From Smittia aterrima (lineage: Eukaryota; Arthropoda; Insecta; Diptera; Chironomidae), in contig CP093831.1 of NCBI GenBank assembly GCA_033063855.1, positions 10,726,001 to 10,790,000 on the forward strand: DNA of 64,000 nucleotides, read 5' to 3'. Position 1 is the first letter of the stretch. Each line of letters begins with the position of its first letter. The position numbers and the translations under genes were made by a program. The notes beneath the pieces were generated by a model. That model was not told the DNA's origin and did not search any database. It worked only from the letters and a program-made list of their open reading frames with translations. This document shows, piece by piece, positions 37,123-51,059 of this stretch.

Positions 37123-38241
37123 ATGGATGAATTAAGAGTTCTTGAGTTGTTTAGCGGCATTGGAGGAATGCATTTTGCATTGAAAGGTGAGATTCTACTT
37201 CATAGTCAATTGATTTATCAATAAATTTAATGAAATTTGTTTTTAGTAAGCGAGTTGCCCATGAAAGTGATTGCTGCTGTTGATATCAACGACAACGCGA
37301 CCGCAACTTATCGTCACAACTTTCCTGAATCGAATTGTCTTAATCGGAACATTCAGAAGCTGAGGATGAAAGATTTTAACGAAGTGAACTGCATTCTTAT
37401 GTCTCCTCCATGTCAGCCCTTCACTCGAAACGGGAACTTTAAAGATGTTGACGATAGAAGAACTGACGCGTTCTCGAGCATTTGTGAGATCATTAAACTT
37501 GGACAACTGCCTCAGTTAAGTTACATTCTAATGGAGAACGTGATGGGATTCGAGAAGAGTCAGATGAGGAATGTTTTTGTGGAAGCTCTTATATCAGCGG
37601 AGTTTCATTTCCAAGAGTTCATTATCTCACCTGTACAAATTGGAGTTGCTAATACGAGACATCGTTACTACTGCCTCGCTAGGAAACGAGATCCTTTTTC
37701 TTTTGCTACAACTGACATTGTAAGTGAACTCCCATCTGCAAGCACTTCATGAATTAAAATTCTTTTTATATTTTAGTTGACGACACTGCCCAGTTTTCAG
37801 TCTTCTCCTGAAGCACCTACGATAGAAACATACATCGACAAAGATTCAAAGCACGATGATTATCAGCTGTCCCCAGATATTCTTGAGAAGCGATTTCAAG
37901 TGCTCGACATTCGCACGACGGACTCGACTAACTCGATGTGCTTCACAAAGTCTTATTCGAGATATCAGGAGGGAACTGGATCAGTGTTTTGTCCAATGAC
38001 TCGGGAAGAGATGGCAGCGAGAATAAAAGAAATTGAGCAAACGGATGACAACCTAGAACTAAAGAAATCTCTTAAACTTAGATTCTTCTCGCCGCAGGAA
38101 ATATCTCGGCTGATGTCGTTTCCTTCCAGCTTCAAATTCCCTGAAACAATTACTCAAAGACAGAGGTATCAACTTCTTGGGAACAGCATAAACGTCGCAG
38201 TCGTTAGCGAGCTTCTGAAGCTTATGTTTAAAAAGATATAA
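37123..38241 (+). CDS. Mt2: DNMT2 / TRDMT1 tRNA(cytosine-38) methyltransferase, 333 aa
   Basis: Exons are 37123..37186, 37247..37719 and 37777..38241, with two tiny introns (60 and 57 bp; GTGAGA/TTTTTAG and GTAAGT/ATTTTAG). The protein shows the C5-methyltransferase motifs in order: motif I LELFSGIGGMH (residues ~6-16, SAM binding), motif IV SPPCQPF (~80-86, catalytic Cys), motif VI ENV (~120), the DNMT2-specific CFTKSY in the target region (CFT is diagnostic), and motifs IX-X QRYQLLGNSINVAVV near the C-terminus. DNMT2 methylates C38 of tRNA-Asp and some other tRNAs in cytoplasm and nucleus. In Diptera it is usually the only member of the DNA-methyltransferase family left. Length matches insect orthologues, and no key residue is missing. 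Confidence 0.96.
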
Positions 38242-38249
38242 AGAAGACT

Positions 38250-38255
38250 AATAAA
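38250..38255 (+). terminator. Poly(A) signal of DNMT2
   Basis: AATAAA 9 bp after the DNMT2 stop codon, giving a very short 3' UTR in keeping with the compact gene. Confidence 0.65.
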
Positions 38256-41200
38256 CATTTCAATGACCCGAAGTTGAACAAAACACAATTCCCGTTATTA
38301 TCATGCAAATTTAGTAACAAAAAGAGTCCACGCTAATCTCTCACTTCAAGCAATCTCCAAAGAAAGCGAGACGGGGATTTTCGGTTTTCGTTTTGCGTTT
38401 TGAAAGACAACAATTTTAATGAATTGTGTTCCACTAGAAAAGACAAAGCTTATAAGAGGAAGTCGTTTATTTTTTATCGAGGCGACACTTTGATGTGTTT
38501 GATAAAAACGTTTGACTTTTCCAGCTTCGCGTGATTATAAAAAATTGTTTCAATCGGTCATCCCGAATTTTCAAACAACGCTTTGACGTGGAATGTTTGC
38601 CTTCAAACTACTTTTTGCTGTCAATTCGAATTTTATATTATTAAAAAGCATTCTCTCGTTTGAGGAAGCCCCACAGCAATTTTATGGGAAAGATATCCGC
38701 GTTCAAATATAATAAATCCACTTCATTACATTGAATCGCTCGAAGCTGCGTTGTTGCGTTGATTTTGTAAATATTTGAATTCACATGTTTGTTCAAGATG
38801 AATGTAAAATATTTTCATCAGTTATTAAATATTTTTCTGCAGCCGACCGGAAATTCATTTTCAACAGCTTTCGGATTTCGTAAGGAAACATTGGCGTACA
38901 GTTTGGTGGAAGGATTATCTCATTGATCGAAATCGAATCTTAGACTTGATCGTTACCAGGAAGTTGAATCATAAACTCGATAATTGATCCCAAACATCGT
39001 GAAACCTCGATCGGCTTTCTTTTCCTTTTTTTTGGGGTGAAAACATATTTCATAACACAACAAAACACGCTTTGCTGATCCATCCGTCAGATCAATCAAA
39101 AAATCATGAAACCCTAACATGAGAACAGAGGTTGTTCTCGTTTTTCAAAGGAGGATTAACTTTTATCAAATGTTTTCAATCTTCAAGAGAGAATAGAAGT
39201 AAAACTTGACGAGGAAGAAATGGCAAAGAGTTTTGTTCTCAATGGATTCGGTCTATCACTTGGAGGGTGGATTGGGAGATGTTTCAATTGTTCTTGAGTT
39301 CTAGGGAAGGAAACTGAGTAATTAATCGACAAGCTAAACAATCAAAACCGAAACGATGACATGTGTAATAATTCCCGTAATTCATTGAATATTTTGCTAA
39401 ATATTTTTATCAAATCAGCTTGTTCTCTGGTTGACCATCAAACCCGCTTGTTCCCTTCGCTTACTGTTACGCAAATTCACTCGTGAAACCTTCAAAACTC
39501 ATATCGCTTCAATCTGGAAACGAGAATGCTGATCCGGCTTATTATTAAACCTACTCGCATTGCGTACCTTGTGATTTCGGCTTTTGTTGTACAGCATGGA
39601 TCATTGTCAAGCGAACACACAAAGCAAGGTATCAATTAGGGAAAAAGGAGAAAAGGTTGGACTAGTGTGCGACGACAATGGGAAATGAAAAAGTTTTTGC
39701 TGATTGAATTAAGTGATAAAAATCCTCAGCTATTCGTTTCCTACTTGGCCGGTTCACTATCCTTCGTTCTCTTATATCATTTGCGTTCAATGGAAGCTAA
39801 ATTTGATACTTTTTGTGCGAGATTTGTTCTTCTTTCTACTTTGTCTGTTGACACAAGGACGAAAATATTTAATTTGTTCCCTTTTTTGCTAGCTCGATCA
39901 TCTACGGGCGACAACGAGCGTGGAAATTGCGGAAACGTGCAGAGGAAAAATCAGAGAAATGCTGGCTCTCTAACCGGAAGTGGGTACGATGAAGGAGAAT
40001 TCGAAGGCAGAGATTGAAATAGAAAACGTGTGGCAGTCGACAAAGCTGCCAATTAGAGATTTAGTGAGATTTTTCGAAGCACTCCGAGAACGAGAACAAA
40101 GCTGAATATCCGGATCAAAGTATCGTAGCGAAAACAGAAGTTTAATCTGCTCGGCCTCAGCCCTCGACCGTTCTCAATTGGCAAAAAACTTGACCATAAA
40201 TAATTACCCAACTCGTGGATTCGAAAATTCACCAATCTGCTCGTTTTTTTATTGGAAAAGCAGAATTCGTTTCCCCGGACATAATCGGATTACTCATCGC
40301 GGAAATGAAAAAATGTTTCAATCATGAAAAGCGAAAGAGATTTGCTGGACGCTTCATGTTTAATCTGACGGTTCCTCGTGAGAAGTTTCTCTCGAAAAAC
40401 TTTTCTTTACAATCCGATTCGCAATTTAATCCTCCGGCAATTGTCCAATTGCCCAACTTCAAACTCAAATTGTTTCACAATGAAATTTAACTCCCAAACT
40501 TTATTGCATTGATCGCTTTAAGCGGATGATGCTTTTTTTCCTAAAAAAATCGATAAAAACGAGAACGACGATGCTGAAGCTGATGATCCTATCGGTCGCA
40601 AAAAAAAAAGAATCGCCATCTAATATTTCTCCGTCTCAACTTTAATCTCTCGGTATCAATAACTTGCAATCTCTCGCATGCAATTTCTTCCTTCGCATTC
40701 TTCAGCATTAGGACGAGAAGCGACAGAGAATCTTAAGTCGCTTTGTTTAAAGGGGAAACTGATTTTGTAGTTGGACTTTAATGAAACGGATAATTTCTTT
40801 AAAATTTACTCTTCGAGTTTTTATTTCATTTATTTCTACTCAATTTCATATCAATTACTAGAAATCTAAACGACGATAGCTTCTGCTTTCCAACAGAGGA
40901 TCAAATAGTTTTGCAATTCCTAAACAATTTGTTTTTATGGGATGGAAAAAAGCGAGAAGATAAAATCGTTTCCTGGAATTAAATCATAAGCAATTTGATA
41001 TTGAAAAATGAAATATTCTGCTGATTCAAAATGAAGTTTTGAAATTGTCAACAAGAAAATTTCTGTTTCATCCCAGACAACTCAATCAACGATAATCTTA
41101 ACAGTTTCAGTCTGAAATTTAATTTTTGAACGAGAAAATGTTTTTCCGTCTACGCCCATCGCTCGGTTTGCGTGAATTTTTATTTTATTTTTATTCAGTT

Positions 41201-43040
41201 GAATGGAAAGTTTTATCTTTTCATGTAAATTTCAAGCAATCCAGCGAAGGGTGGCAACTGAAGATTCAGCCATAAAGTGCAATGACAAAGAGGCTCATTT
41301 CTATGCAAATCATCAGCACATCAAAATACATTACACGGAATAATGTGGAGAGATGGAAACAAGTCGTTTAATGTAAATGCGTTCGTTCTCATGACAATTT
41401 AACCAGAAAATGAACTTGTTACCGATTTTTCAAACGCTTCGTTCGCTAAAGACTCCAATAGAGTTCCCAGAATCAAACTTCAGGCTTCCTTCGACCTTCG
41501 ACCCAGTATGGTGCAATTTTGAGGAACGAGACGCAAAACAATGTGTTCATGGTCAGGCGAATTGAGTGCATAGGAAGAAGTACGAACCACATTATGAGGC
41601 ATGTTGCTTCTCTGCACTCTCATGAAAGAAACAAGCATCGGCTTCGGTTATAAACGAATTATTTTTCCATTTAATTTTGAAGCTGGAGACCATCGAGAGT
41701 CGGAGTCTGTGAATATTTCTATTGACTCTCCTGTTTCGACACTGATCAAAGTAAATTTACAACCGCAAAAAGTCACATGCTGTACCCAGAAAAAAGGAAA
41801 TCTCAAAGCTTCTCTATCTTTTCAACACATTCACTCGTTTAATGAGATGAATTTGTGTAAGTCAAAGTCAATTATGGCCAAGTTACTGCTTTGTCCTTTA
41901 CGATAGAGACGTGTGGCACCTTACTGAGCTGTCTTGTTTCAAAGCGACCGATGATGATTCAATTTCTGGCGAGTCACTATGACAATTGAATTGAAAGAAA
42001 GGAAGCTTTAGCAGGTGATGTCACAATTTTGCTGATTCAAGAATCTCGAAATAAAATCCATAAAACAGAAGGCAGCATAAAACGTAATTTGTTAAACGGT
42101 CGACGAAGAGAGACAATGAATTGAATGACCCGAACCTTTGAGAAGCAACCGCGTTTGGCGACATCCGAAAGTCCAAGATCCTCTCGACAAATTTATGTGT
42201 TCCCAAGGCTGGTTGTTGATTTATTTACACTTGTTGTTGTCGCTGACCGTCTGCCACTTCCAGCATTTTTTGAAATGGGTGCTCCGACATGTTCTCGTGG
42301 CGACAACATTGGGTAACGTGAAGCGCAGGTCAGAAAACGAAGAAGAAACGGATTTTGCTAATTCCGTCCGATCCACCCACAATTATTCACTGAAATTGGA
42401 TACAGTTGTTTCGTTCTCTTATCAGCGATACGCATCATCCTGGTTCCCGTCGGATGGATCAATAAAAAACCTCAATGGCAAGAAGATGGGATGGGACACG
42501 AAACCTTGATCCTTGTGAATCGAAGATGCGATAAAGAATCTTCAGAGTCTTAGGAGAGCATCGTATCAGTTTCAGAAGCTGCAATTGTTTGTCTTTCTTC
42601 TTCTTTCTCTTTGAACTTCCCAGAAAGAAGTCTCAGAACAAAAGCGGAACGTTTTTGCATAAGCGATTAGAAGGTGCATAGATAATTGTTGAAGAATCGA
42701 GTTTGTTTATCAGTTTCAGTTCATCTTTGTGTCGTTTTCCATTCCCAGAAGATTCCGAGAGATTAACACATTTGGATGTTCATTTGTGTAACAATTAAAG
42801 TAAGAAAGAAGTTTCTCATAAAGCAAAAGCGTTGATTGTCATCGTCCCGCGAGATTTAAAATCAACCGACATTATTAAGTGGGATCACAATATTAATGAT
42901 CACGTTCCACAATTTAATTGTGTCATCATCGCACAGTCGCGTACAAAAGGTGTTGTTTCTCTCGCCGTGAACACATTTTCCGTATCAGTTTCAGCTTTTT
43001 GTCGTTCGTTGTTGGTTAAATTGACTCCGTTGAACAATGA

Positions 43041-43075
43041 AATTGCGTACGATTCTATTCGGCTCGTACGCAATT
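43041..43075. repeat. Perfect 12-bp stem hairpin
   Basis: AATTGCGTACGA (43041-43052) and TCGTACGCAATT (43064-43075) are exact reverse complements around an 11-nt loop. It may be a DNA or RNA hairpin; the stem is too short for a canonical miRNA precursor. Confidence 0.8.
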
Positions 43076-46000
43076 GTTTAGAGCTCCCTATGTAACGAAT
43101 CTGTATCAATAACTCCAACTAATGGACCGAAGTGAACGATTGTGCAGAAATTTATTTCGTTACCGACGTCTCAACTACACCGTCGACTTCAAACGGACAC
43201 TTTTTGTTCTTTTTTTTCGTCGTGTCCAGGGATGTCCGATGATGCGGAACGATAGAGATCGATGGATGCTTTGATGATAAAGTGAAAAGTTTCTTTTTTT
43301 TAAACTTCCTCATCCCTGAAGCTAAAGTGTAAACTGAATGAAACACAAAACCTTTATTGTTCTCTCGGAGACAAATCTACTTAAAGTTAATGTCATGCTT
43401 TAAAGCGTCCCTTGTCTCGATAATGTGAAAGACAAGCAAACTGCAAAATGAAGTGGATCTGGAAACTGCACATTGAAAGTCCGCTTTCCGGACGCAAGCT
43501 GAAGGTTGCAGTCACATTCTCTTCAGCTTCCCCGAAACACAAACGAGACCCATTTGTATGCAACATATGTGCGGTTTGACTGGCAAAAAATGTGAACAAG
43601 TCTCATTATGCATTTATTTGCCATGTTCTGTGACGCCCGATGTCCCCACAAGCGAACAACGATTTTCAGAGACTATCAAATGAATGTTTGCGAAATAGTT
43701 CATCTGCGGGAAATGAGGGAAAGGGAAACTAATGATAAATGACTTGATAGCTTGAGCTGGAACTTCAGAAGCGTCTGCAAACGTTAGAAATGAAAATTGC
43801 AATTTCCACCGGCAAAGCAAACTCCGAAGCACTTTTAATCAAACGCTCACATCGGCTAATAAATTCTCTCGCTTCTCCCCTCGTGTGGATCTCCTCTTCG
43901 TGTTGAACTCTTTTTTATGGTAAACCGTTAAAAAGCGATTTGCAGTGACGGAAGTGGGAGTGGGCGACGATAAAACGAGGGAGAAAAGGATTCAAAGTGT
44001 AATAATTTATGGCGATAGCCATTGACTCAGAATGCGATTGGAGATTTTCAGTGACAGTAAAGTTCAGTTGAAAGAGTTTCACTGAATCATAAAAGGCTTG
44101 CAGCGTCATAAAATCTCTTTGATCGATTCGAGATTGTGATGAGAATAGAAATTTATCGCTTTCGAATCGCTTCAGCTGATTCGGCAAACTTTTGCCTGTT
44201 TTATCGCTTTCTCGGAGCCTGAAACGAGGCAAATTTAGACCAAATTTTATTGGTTTCCCTTGGTCCTTATCATTGATTCTCCTTTTAACCTTTTTTGCCG
44301 TTGTCTCTTCTCTAATTTATTGCGCTTCTGATTTTCACCATTTGATCTTTGAAACTCTGGCAATTATTTTTCTAGATTCCTCGTGAGATAAAAGAATCCT
44401 CAACGGGATCGACAACAAATTAATTTCGACTGCTAATTGAAACATCATGTCGAGTCGAGTTTCGAATTGATTTCGACCACATTCAATAAGTTCTCGAGTG
44501 GCGAGTTCAACATTGCTCGATTAATCATCACCACCAGTTTTAATTAAAAGCAAATTTTCTATTTTTCCGCGTGTTACATTAATTGTTTGTTCACCAACTT
44601 GTTTAATGATTCGCTTTTAATTCGCTAGCACTCGCTTCAAGCACTTGATTCTCACTCCATCGGTTCCGCACAAACGCAATCCATTTGAAATGAAGTTGAA
44701 TTAAAAACCAATTTACAATTTGTTTGGTGCCAGTCCGCTTCGAAGAAATTTTTGCTGGTGACACGCAGAGCCGTGGCCAAGAAGTGTGAGAGGACGAGAA
44801 ACGAATAATCGTTTTGTATTAACGACTCCGACTTCTTCTTTTTCTTTTCCCCGCATCTCGAGGGTTTTTCTATTAAGTACTGTTGAAGAGAAAGTTTTCA
44901 CAGCAATTTAATGAGAATCGCTGTAAACTGGATTGACGATGATGCTGGGAGAAATCTCGAGGGGGAGGAAATTTAAATTGAATATTTTTTTAACGACAAT
45001 CCTCGTGACAATAAATCTTCTCGCGCCCCGAAAATGTTTATGCAAAACAAAACGAGCAGCACGAAAATGTGCTTCTGATTTGAAAATCATCTCAATGAAA
45101 ATCATTACTTTCTAATCATTGCTTGCTTCTTGGCTTGCCGTCAACGTCTTTCCTCCTCATCCCATTTCACTTGGCATACAGCCGACAGCGCAAATCTTTG
45201 GGAAGGGGGCTGAGTCATTGTTAAATTGGGGATGAAATCGAATTATTTTTGCTCTTTTTGAGATATTCAATGTAAAAGGAGAGTGAGGGATTGAAAGTTT
45301 CTAAAGTTATGTAAGGTTCAGGTTCGTGAACGAAATTTGATGTTAAGATTCATTGAGAAATACTTTTTTCACACGATTCAATCCTGCGACGTGAATGAAA
45401 AGAAAAACTTTCGTTGAATGGTTTTTGTTCTTTTCGAAATGTTTGTTACTCATGCGATTCATCATCAATTATCATTTTTCATCCTTGTTTATTGATCGAG
45501 GCTTGTTTGTTTGTAAATATCTATCGAAGGATTCGTTTAACGTCATTAACACTAAATTGAGTTGTTCTTCAAGAGAAATCATGACGTCTAAGTATGATTT
45601 CACCAGAAACTGTTTACAACTTCATTTGTTAAAGACCCGAACGGAGACGAAAATATTTTTATTTATTTATTTTTACGATGCGGCTACTCCGCCTCTTCCA
45701 CCATGATAAAGACTCAAACACACAAAAGACGATGCAGAACAAGAAACTACAGCATTTTGGGATCCCATTAAATCGTTTTTCATTTTCTGGTTTTATTGTG
45801 CATCCTTTTTATTGCTGCTCCTTTCTGTTTGTTTGCTTACAAGAAACTCTGAAATAATTTTTCTTCCTCCGGTTGATCACTGAATTTCGCTTTGTGTAAA
45901 TATTTAGCTTAGCCCGGTTTCTCTATGGTTTCAATGAAAGTTGATAGTTGCTCATTTCGCGGGGACATTCGTAAGTGACAGTCTGACGAAGGTTGAAAAT

Positions 46001-49000
46001 TATTTCTTTTCATTGAACGTGTCACATTCTAATTAGAAATTAAAATTCCGATCATGACAAAACTTTCACTCAAAGCCCAACCAACCATCAAGAGTTTCAA
46101 ACCTTCCAAACTTTTATTTCGCATTTTTTTACCGGTTTCACTTAATGTGATTTAGAGGATTTCTGACGTTGCCTGTGCGGGAAAATGATATCTAAATTTT
46201 TTATATCAACTGAATTGAAAAAGTTTGCTTCGGTCTCTTTTCCACAGTGGAAACGAAAACCAAAAAAATGTGTGCAGTTTGAGGCGAAAATTGAAATTTA
46301 ATTCGATTAAGACACGCGATGGAAAGTTTTTTGTTTCTGGTTCACCTGCAAATCCAAACGAACTAAAATCGTAATTGAAAACAAACATTTGTGCGATCAA
46401 TTCATTAAAATTAATGTTGAGTTTCCCTTAGTTCTAATGGATTATAAAAACTGATTGACTGCCAATTAAGGCGTGGGCGTATCACAGACCTCGAATTTCA
46501 ACCGATCTCCATCCTTGAAATTCATTGACGTTGCTAATAAAATGTTTTGCAACCTTCTGAAGGCATCACAAACACGCAACTACAACCAGAAACGAAACTC
46601 AATGCAATAAAGTTGTAAAAACATTCTTTGCCTTTACATGCAAAGGAGAAATGCCGAAAAGGATTCCTTTGCCTTTCTTCTCCCTTTCTCACTCGTTTTT
46701 ATCACTTTACAACAACTGATGGGTTGCAAAGAGGTAGAGAGAGGAATATCCTTTGAAGGATACGACGAAAGGAATTTGCAAACTTTTTTTTTTCGCAAAT
46801 TCGTAGACTTTGCCTTGTTTGCTTGCAAGAGACGGTAAAGTTTACGGTGACGAAAGGCAGAAATTAGTTTATTGATGAATGACAAAAGTGCACATTAAAA
46901 ACCTTTTGCGGATTTCTCATTTTTTATTGCATTCGAACTGTCAACGCCTCGAAGCGTTTTGCGACAGCAGAAAAAAAAACTGTTAACATAAAGGTTTTTT
47001 ATGTTTCACGGGAAAAATTGCAGTTTGCAATCCGCTTTTATGTTTATTTGTTTTTGGGGTTGCATGTAACAAAGCCATTTGGTTGAGAAATTGGCGAAAG
47101 AGGCAGAGACAGTTTCGAGTACAGTTTTCCTTGGAAATTGTAAATTTGAGGCTCAGAAACAAAGATAACGTCGACCCATCGGAAGCGATTCCTCAAGGAC
47201 TTAGCTGCGAGGTGGTCGAAGTCTTCTGAATTTAATTTAAATCTCTTCATTTTCTAAAAACCAAAAATGCTTTAGTTCTCAATAAACCAAAGTCGACAGT
47301 GGTTTGTCTAATTTATTACGGTTCATCATTCTATTCTCTTCCTCAATTCATTCGAAATATTTTGATGTCTCAAGCCAATTTTTGATTGTGTCGAAGGACC
47401 GGAAATCAATTAGAAGGAAACTTCCACATTGTGTCGTCCAATTTCTGTGACAATAAATTATCAATTTAAAGACAGATTGAAGATTCCAACAAAAAAAAAG
47501 TTTTCATTTAGGAAATCGCTTCCTCTTGCAATAAATCTCAAGCTTGACTTCTTTACGAAGCGATTCTTGTTTCTTCTCAGCACTTCAATTGATACGCAAA
47601 TTACTCAAATACGATTCGAACAAAAAGTGTCCACAAATTACCATAAAATTTGCGTGGATGTGAACGCGATGTTATTTCCCTCTCTCACTCACTCTCGCTT
47701 CGTTCTCGACCAATTTCAATTTAAATTTATCGAGACATTTTTATTTTTATTTGTCGTCTCCCTATGTGGGATTCCGATTGGAGGAAAGAGAGAGAGAGAA
47801 AGGAAGGGATCAGGACAAGTTGGTGTCAGTTGATTGAAAAACTTTTTATCTCGGACTCCACATCAGCATAAATTCATTCGATTCAACTTGTTCCAATTTG
47901 AAATTTAACCCAACTTTCAACAAATATCTCTCGCCCACCCGCTCTCACTCTCCTGGACCGGAGGATATCGAGGGAACACAATCCCCATCGCAACATTCTG
48001 AACAAACAAATCGTCCGCTCTGCTTTCCCAGGCCTTGATAACAGAGTGAAAAATTGATTGAACATGGATCCACATACACGAGGACGACGAGTGGAGTGTG
48101 AGAGAGAAAGAAATCTCAGCCGATTTGCACAACAACATTTCTTTCCGTGTCTCACTTAAACCCCTTTCAGAGTAAATAAGAATTTGCAAAGGAAAATAAA
48201 ATCACGTCCGATTGAAACGTTCGTTCTTTTGTCCCGGTGGGATTCGAAGCTTTAATGATCCTCCCTCAGGTTAATAGAAAAATTGTGTTAACAAAATGTC
48301 TAATAAAGTTTTATGTCAATTTAAAGGGTTTTCTGTTTGGCTCGAGGGCGATGAAGGAAAAGGAGATTTTCGGGAAAGGGGAGATTGAATGACCATAAGC
48401 AACTGGCCAATAATTCCTAATCACCTTCCGTTCAATAAAATTTTCTCTCCTTGGACTACTCGCTTCCCTTATCGTTTAAATAAAACTTTTTTCCTTTTAA
48501 CATTCAAAGGGTTCACATTGAGAGGAGGGAAAGTCTGTCATAAAATTTCCATTTCTCGACTCGAAAAGAAAAAGTTTTTCCTCTTTCTCAGATAATTTTC
48601 AATTATGGCTTCATGAATTTTTTAACAATCGTCGAGTCTTTTACTGTTGCATCATTAGAAGTTGAAATCTTCGGAGATTACCATCAGCACTTCGTTTAAA
48701 CTGGCGATTTCATTGAATTCGTTTTACGGGAAAGGGTTGAAGAGATTTTTATTTTCTTGTTTACTCGAAACGAATCGAAGAAAAATTCACTCTCACATTA
48801 ATCTTCGATTTCACATAAAATCATAAACAATCGAACTCTGTGAGTAAGGACGATTCCATCTGTTTCGATCTAAAAAAAATTCCTTTCTCGTTTGTTGCTC
48901 TATCGAACGCCTATAAATCACACCTTCCCGATCCTTCTATTTATTAAATCCTTCCACAATGAAAATATTTACTTCAACGATGGTTAGAGGAAGCGTGGGC

Positions 49001-51059
49001 TCGAGAGAGAGAACCTTCTCATGAATGAATCCGATTTGATTTATTTCTGTTTGGGAATCTAATAAAAATGTCCCTTTCATTGTTAGCCGTCTTCTCTCTG
49101 TGGCTAAAAATAGCGTTTTTGTGATCATAACTTTACAGTTGACATGACAATTTTTTACTCTCCTCACCATGAGCGCATTGTTCAACTGCATTTTGACTTT
49201 GCTCTTTGCTGATCCTTTAATGCCTTTGTGGAGCAAGTTTGACGTGCTGAGTCTGTTACTGTTGTGCAGTCCTGTGGGAATTTTGGCGAGCCGAGTGCAT
49301 CAGGCAACATCAATCACGGCTTAGTTTCATTCACAATCTCACTTTTCTCACCATAAATTGCTCAACTTCGGATTATGATTGCAGAGAAAGAAAAAAAGTC
49401 AAAAGTTCTCACAATGGAAAATAATTTGCAATAAGTAGCGTTAAATCAAAAGTCTTACGAAAGCGGAAGAAGAGAAAGAAGTTGATGAAGGAAAGACTTC
49501 TCGTAATCAAGGCAATGAATGAGATGACGACAGAAAAGAATCCCAAACAATTGAAATCTGACAAGTGTGACACTTTCTCCGTTTGCGAAAGAAATTCTTT
49601 CATTGACTTTGAAGCCGCTTCATGTTTGATGGTAACATTTCAATTGCGTTGCTTGAAATCCTCAGAATCCGATAATTCCATCGCGCATTCAAAAAGAGAC
49701 GAAGAGTTTCCATTGATCTTTTTGTCTTCCCCAATGCAAAGAGACGAGCAATGTAATTGGATTCATTTCTCTTTTGCTTCTTTAAATTCGCAAAACAAAA
49801 AATTCCATTTTAAATAAATCGTTTTTGAAATTTCTTCATGCAAATTCGTAGATTTCTCTTCTTTCTTGTTGCACAAAGCCAGAGCAGAGACAGAGAAAGC
49901 AGAAGACGAAATCTGGTCTCTTGATGATTAAGATATTTTATGGTTTCTGAGGATTGCCAGCATACATCCGGTGACTTGAACATCGATTGTTGAAAACCAA
50001 TCTCTGATCCCTCGACTTGCAAAATAATTCTCCCATCTCGTTCTGCTGTTAATGCAGTGTAAAATTTTTAAATTGAAATCCCATAGCGGCATCCCATCCT
50101 CTCAACATCGCACCGAGGGAAACGAAATCACTTCGAGAATGGCATGCCAAATTTCAAATTTGATGTAAAATTAAAAAATTGAAAACTGTTCTTTCGCAAT
50201 TTGAGAATCTATCAATGAAGCATATCAGAAATCACCCCTCAAGATGAGACGTTGTTCCTTGTGCACAAATCACCCTCGTCATGGGTAAGAAACAAATCCC
50301 GAAACATTGGCTTTGTTGCAATCGAGAGTGATTAGATGAGAATATCGAATGTGTTCTTTGAGAGATTGAAACCCTTTAAATCTCAGTTTTTTTTTATTTG
50401 AAATTTGTTTCTGACTTTGTGTCCCAATTCAAATTTCAAGAATCAGCAAAAAGCTCTCCATAAATAAAAATCACAGAGTAAAAACTAATTTTATATTCCG
50501 TTTCATATGGAAATGATATTTTTTGTGTCGTGTGTTTGAATCATCACAAATTTGGAAAATGAATATTGCATGACCATTGGGATTTTTTCTTTTTATTGAA
50601 ATCATGTTTTAATAAAAAAGAAAATTCCTTTTTCATTGAAATGATTTTCAGTGAAATCACGAACATAAACTCACCGACAAATCATCATGAGAAATTTATC
50701 ATTTGTCAATTGTCACATCTGGTTAATAATGAAAAATATGACTAACAATCAAGCGATGCAGTTTTCCCGAATATTTCATAAAATTTTCCTGTTCCAATTT
50801 TATGTTTTGTGTTTTGTTCATCAACCGAAGAATTTTCAAAGTTCACATTCCTCTCTAATTGAGTTTCACGCGAAATTAAGTTTTGTTATTCACTCGACGA
50901 AATTCATCAAAGTGATGGAGTTTAACTTAGATGAGAGAAATTGAAATTGCGTGAACTGAAAGTAAATCAATAATCGCGGCGAACCTGAAAGGATTTTTCT
51001 TTCGTTCATTTTTATGCGAATCGGTGAAACAAAAAAAATATTTTCCGATGTTCGGAGGT

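Noticed and set aside
42138..42509. 123-codon frame
   Set aside because: Overlaps another frame of similar length; no domain, signal or splice support.
47429..47833. 134-codon frame ending in GA-rich repeat
   Set aside because: Low-complexity Lys/Phe-rich translation of AT-rich DNA; no conserved feature.
48335..48346. GTTTGGCTCGAG, resembling part of miR-375
   Set aside because: The seed region is absent and there is no hairpin around it; a 12-nt chance match.
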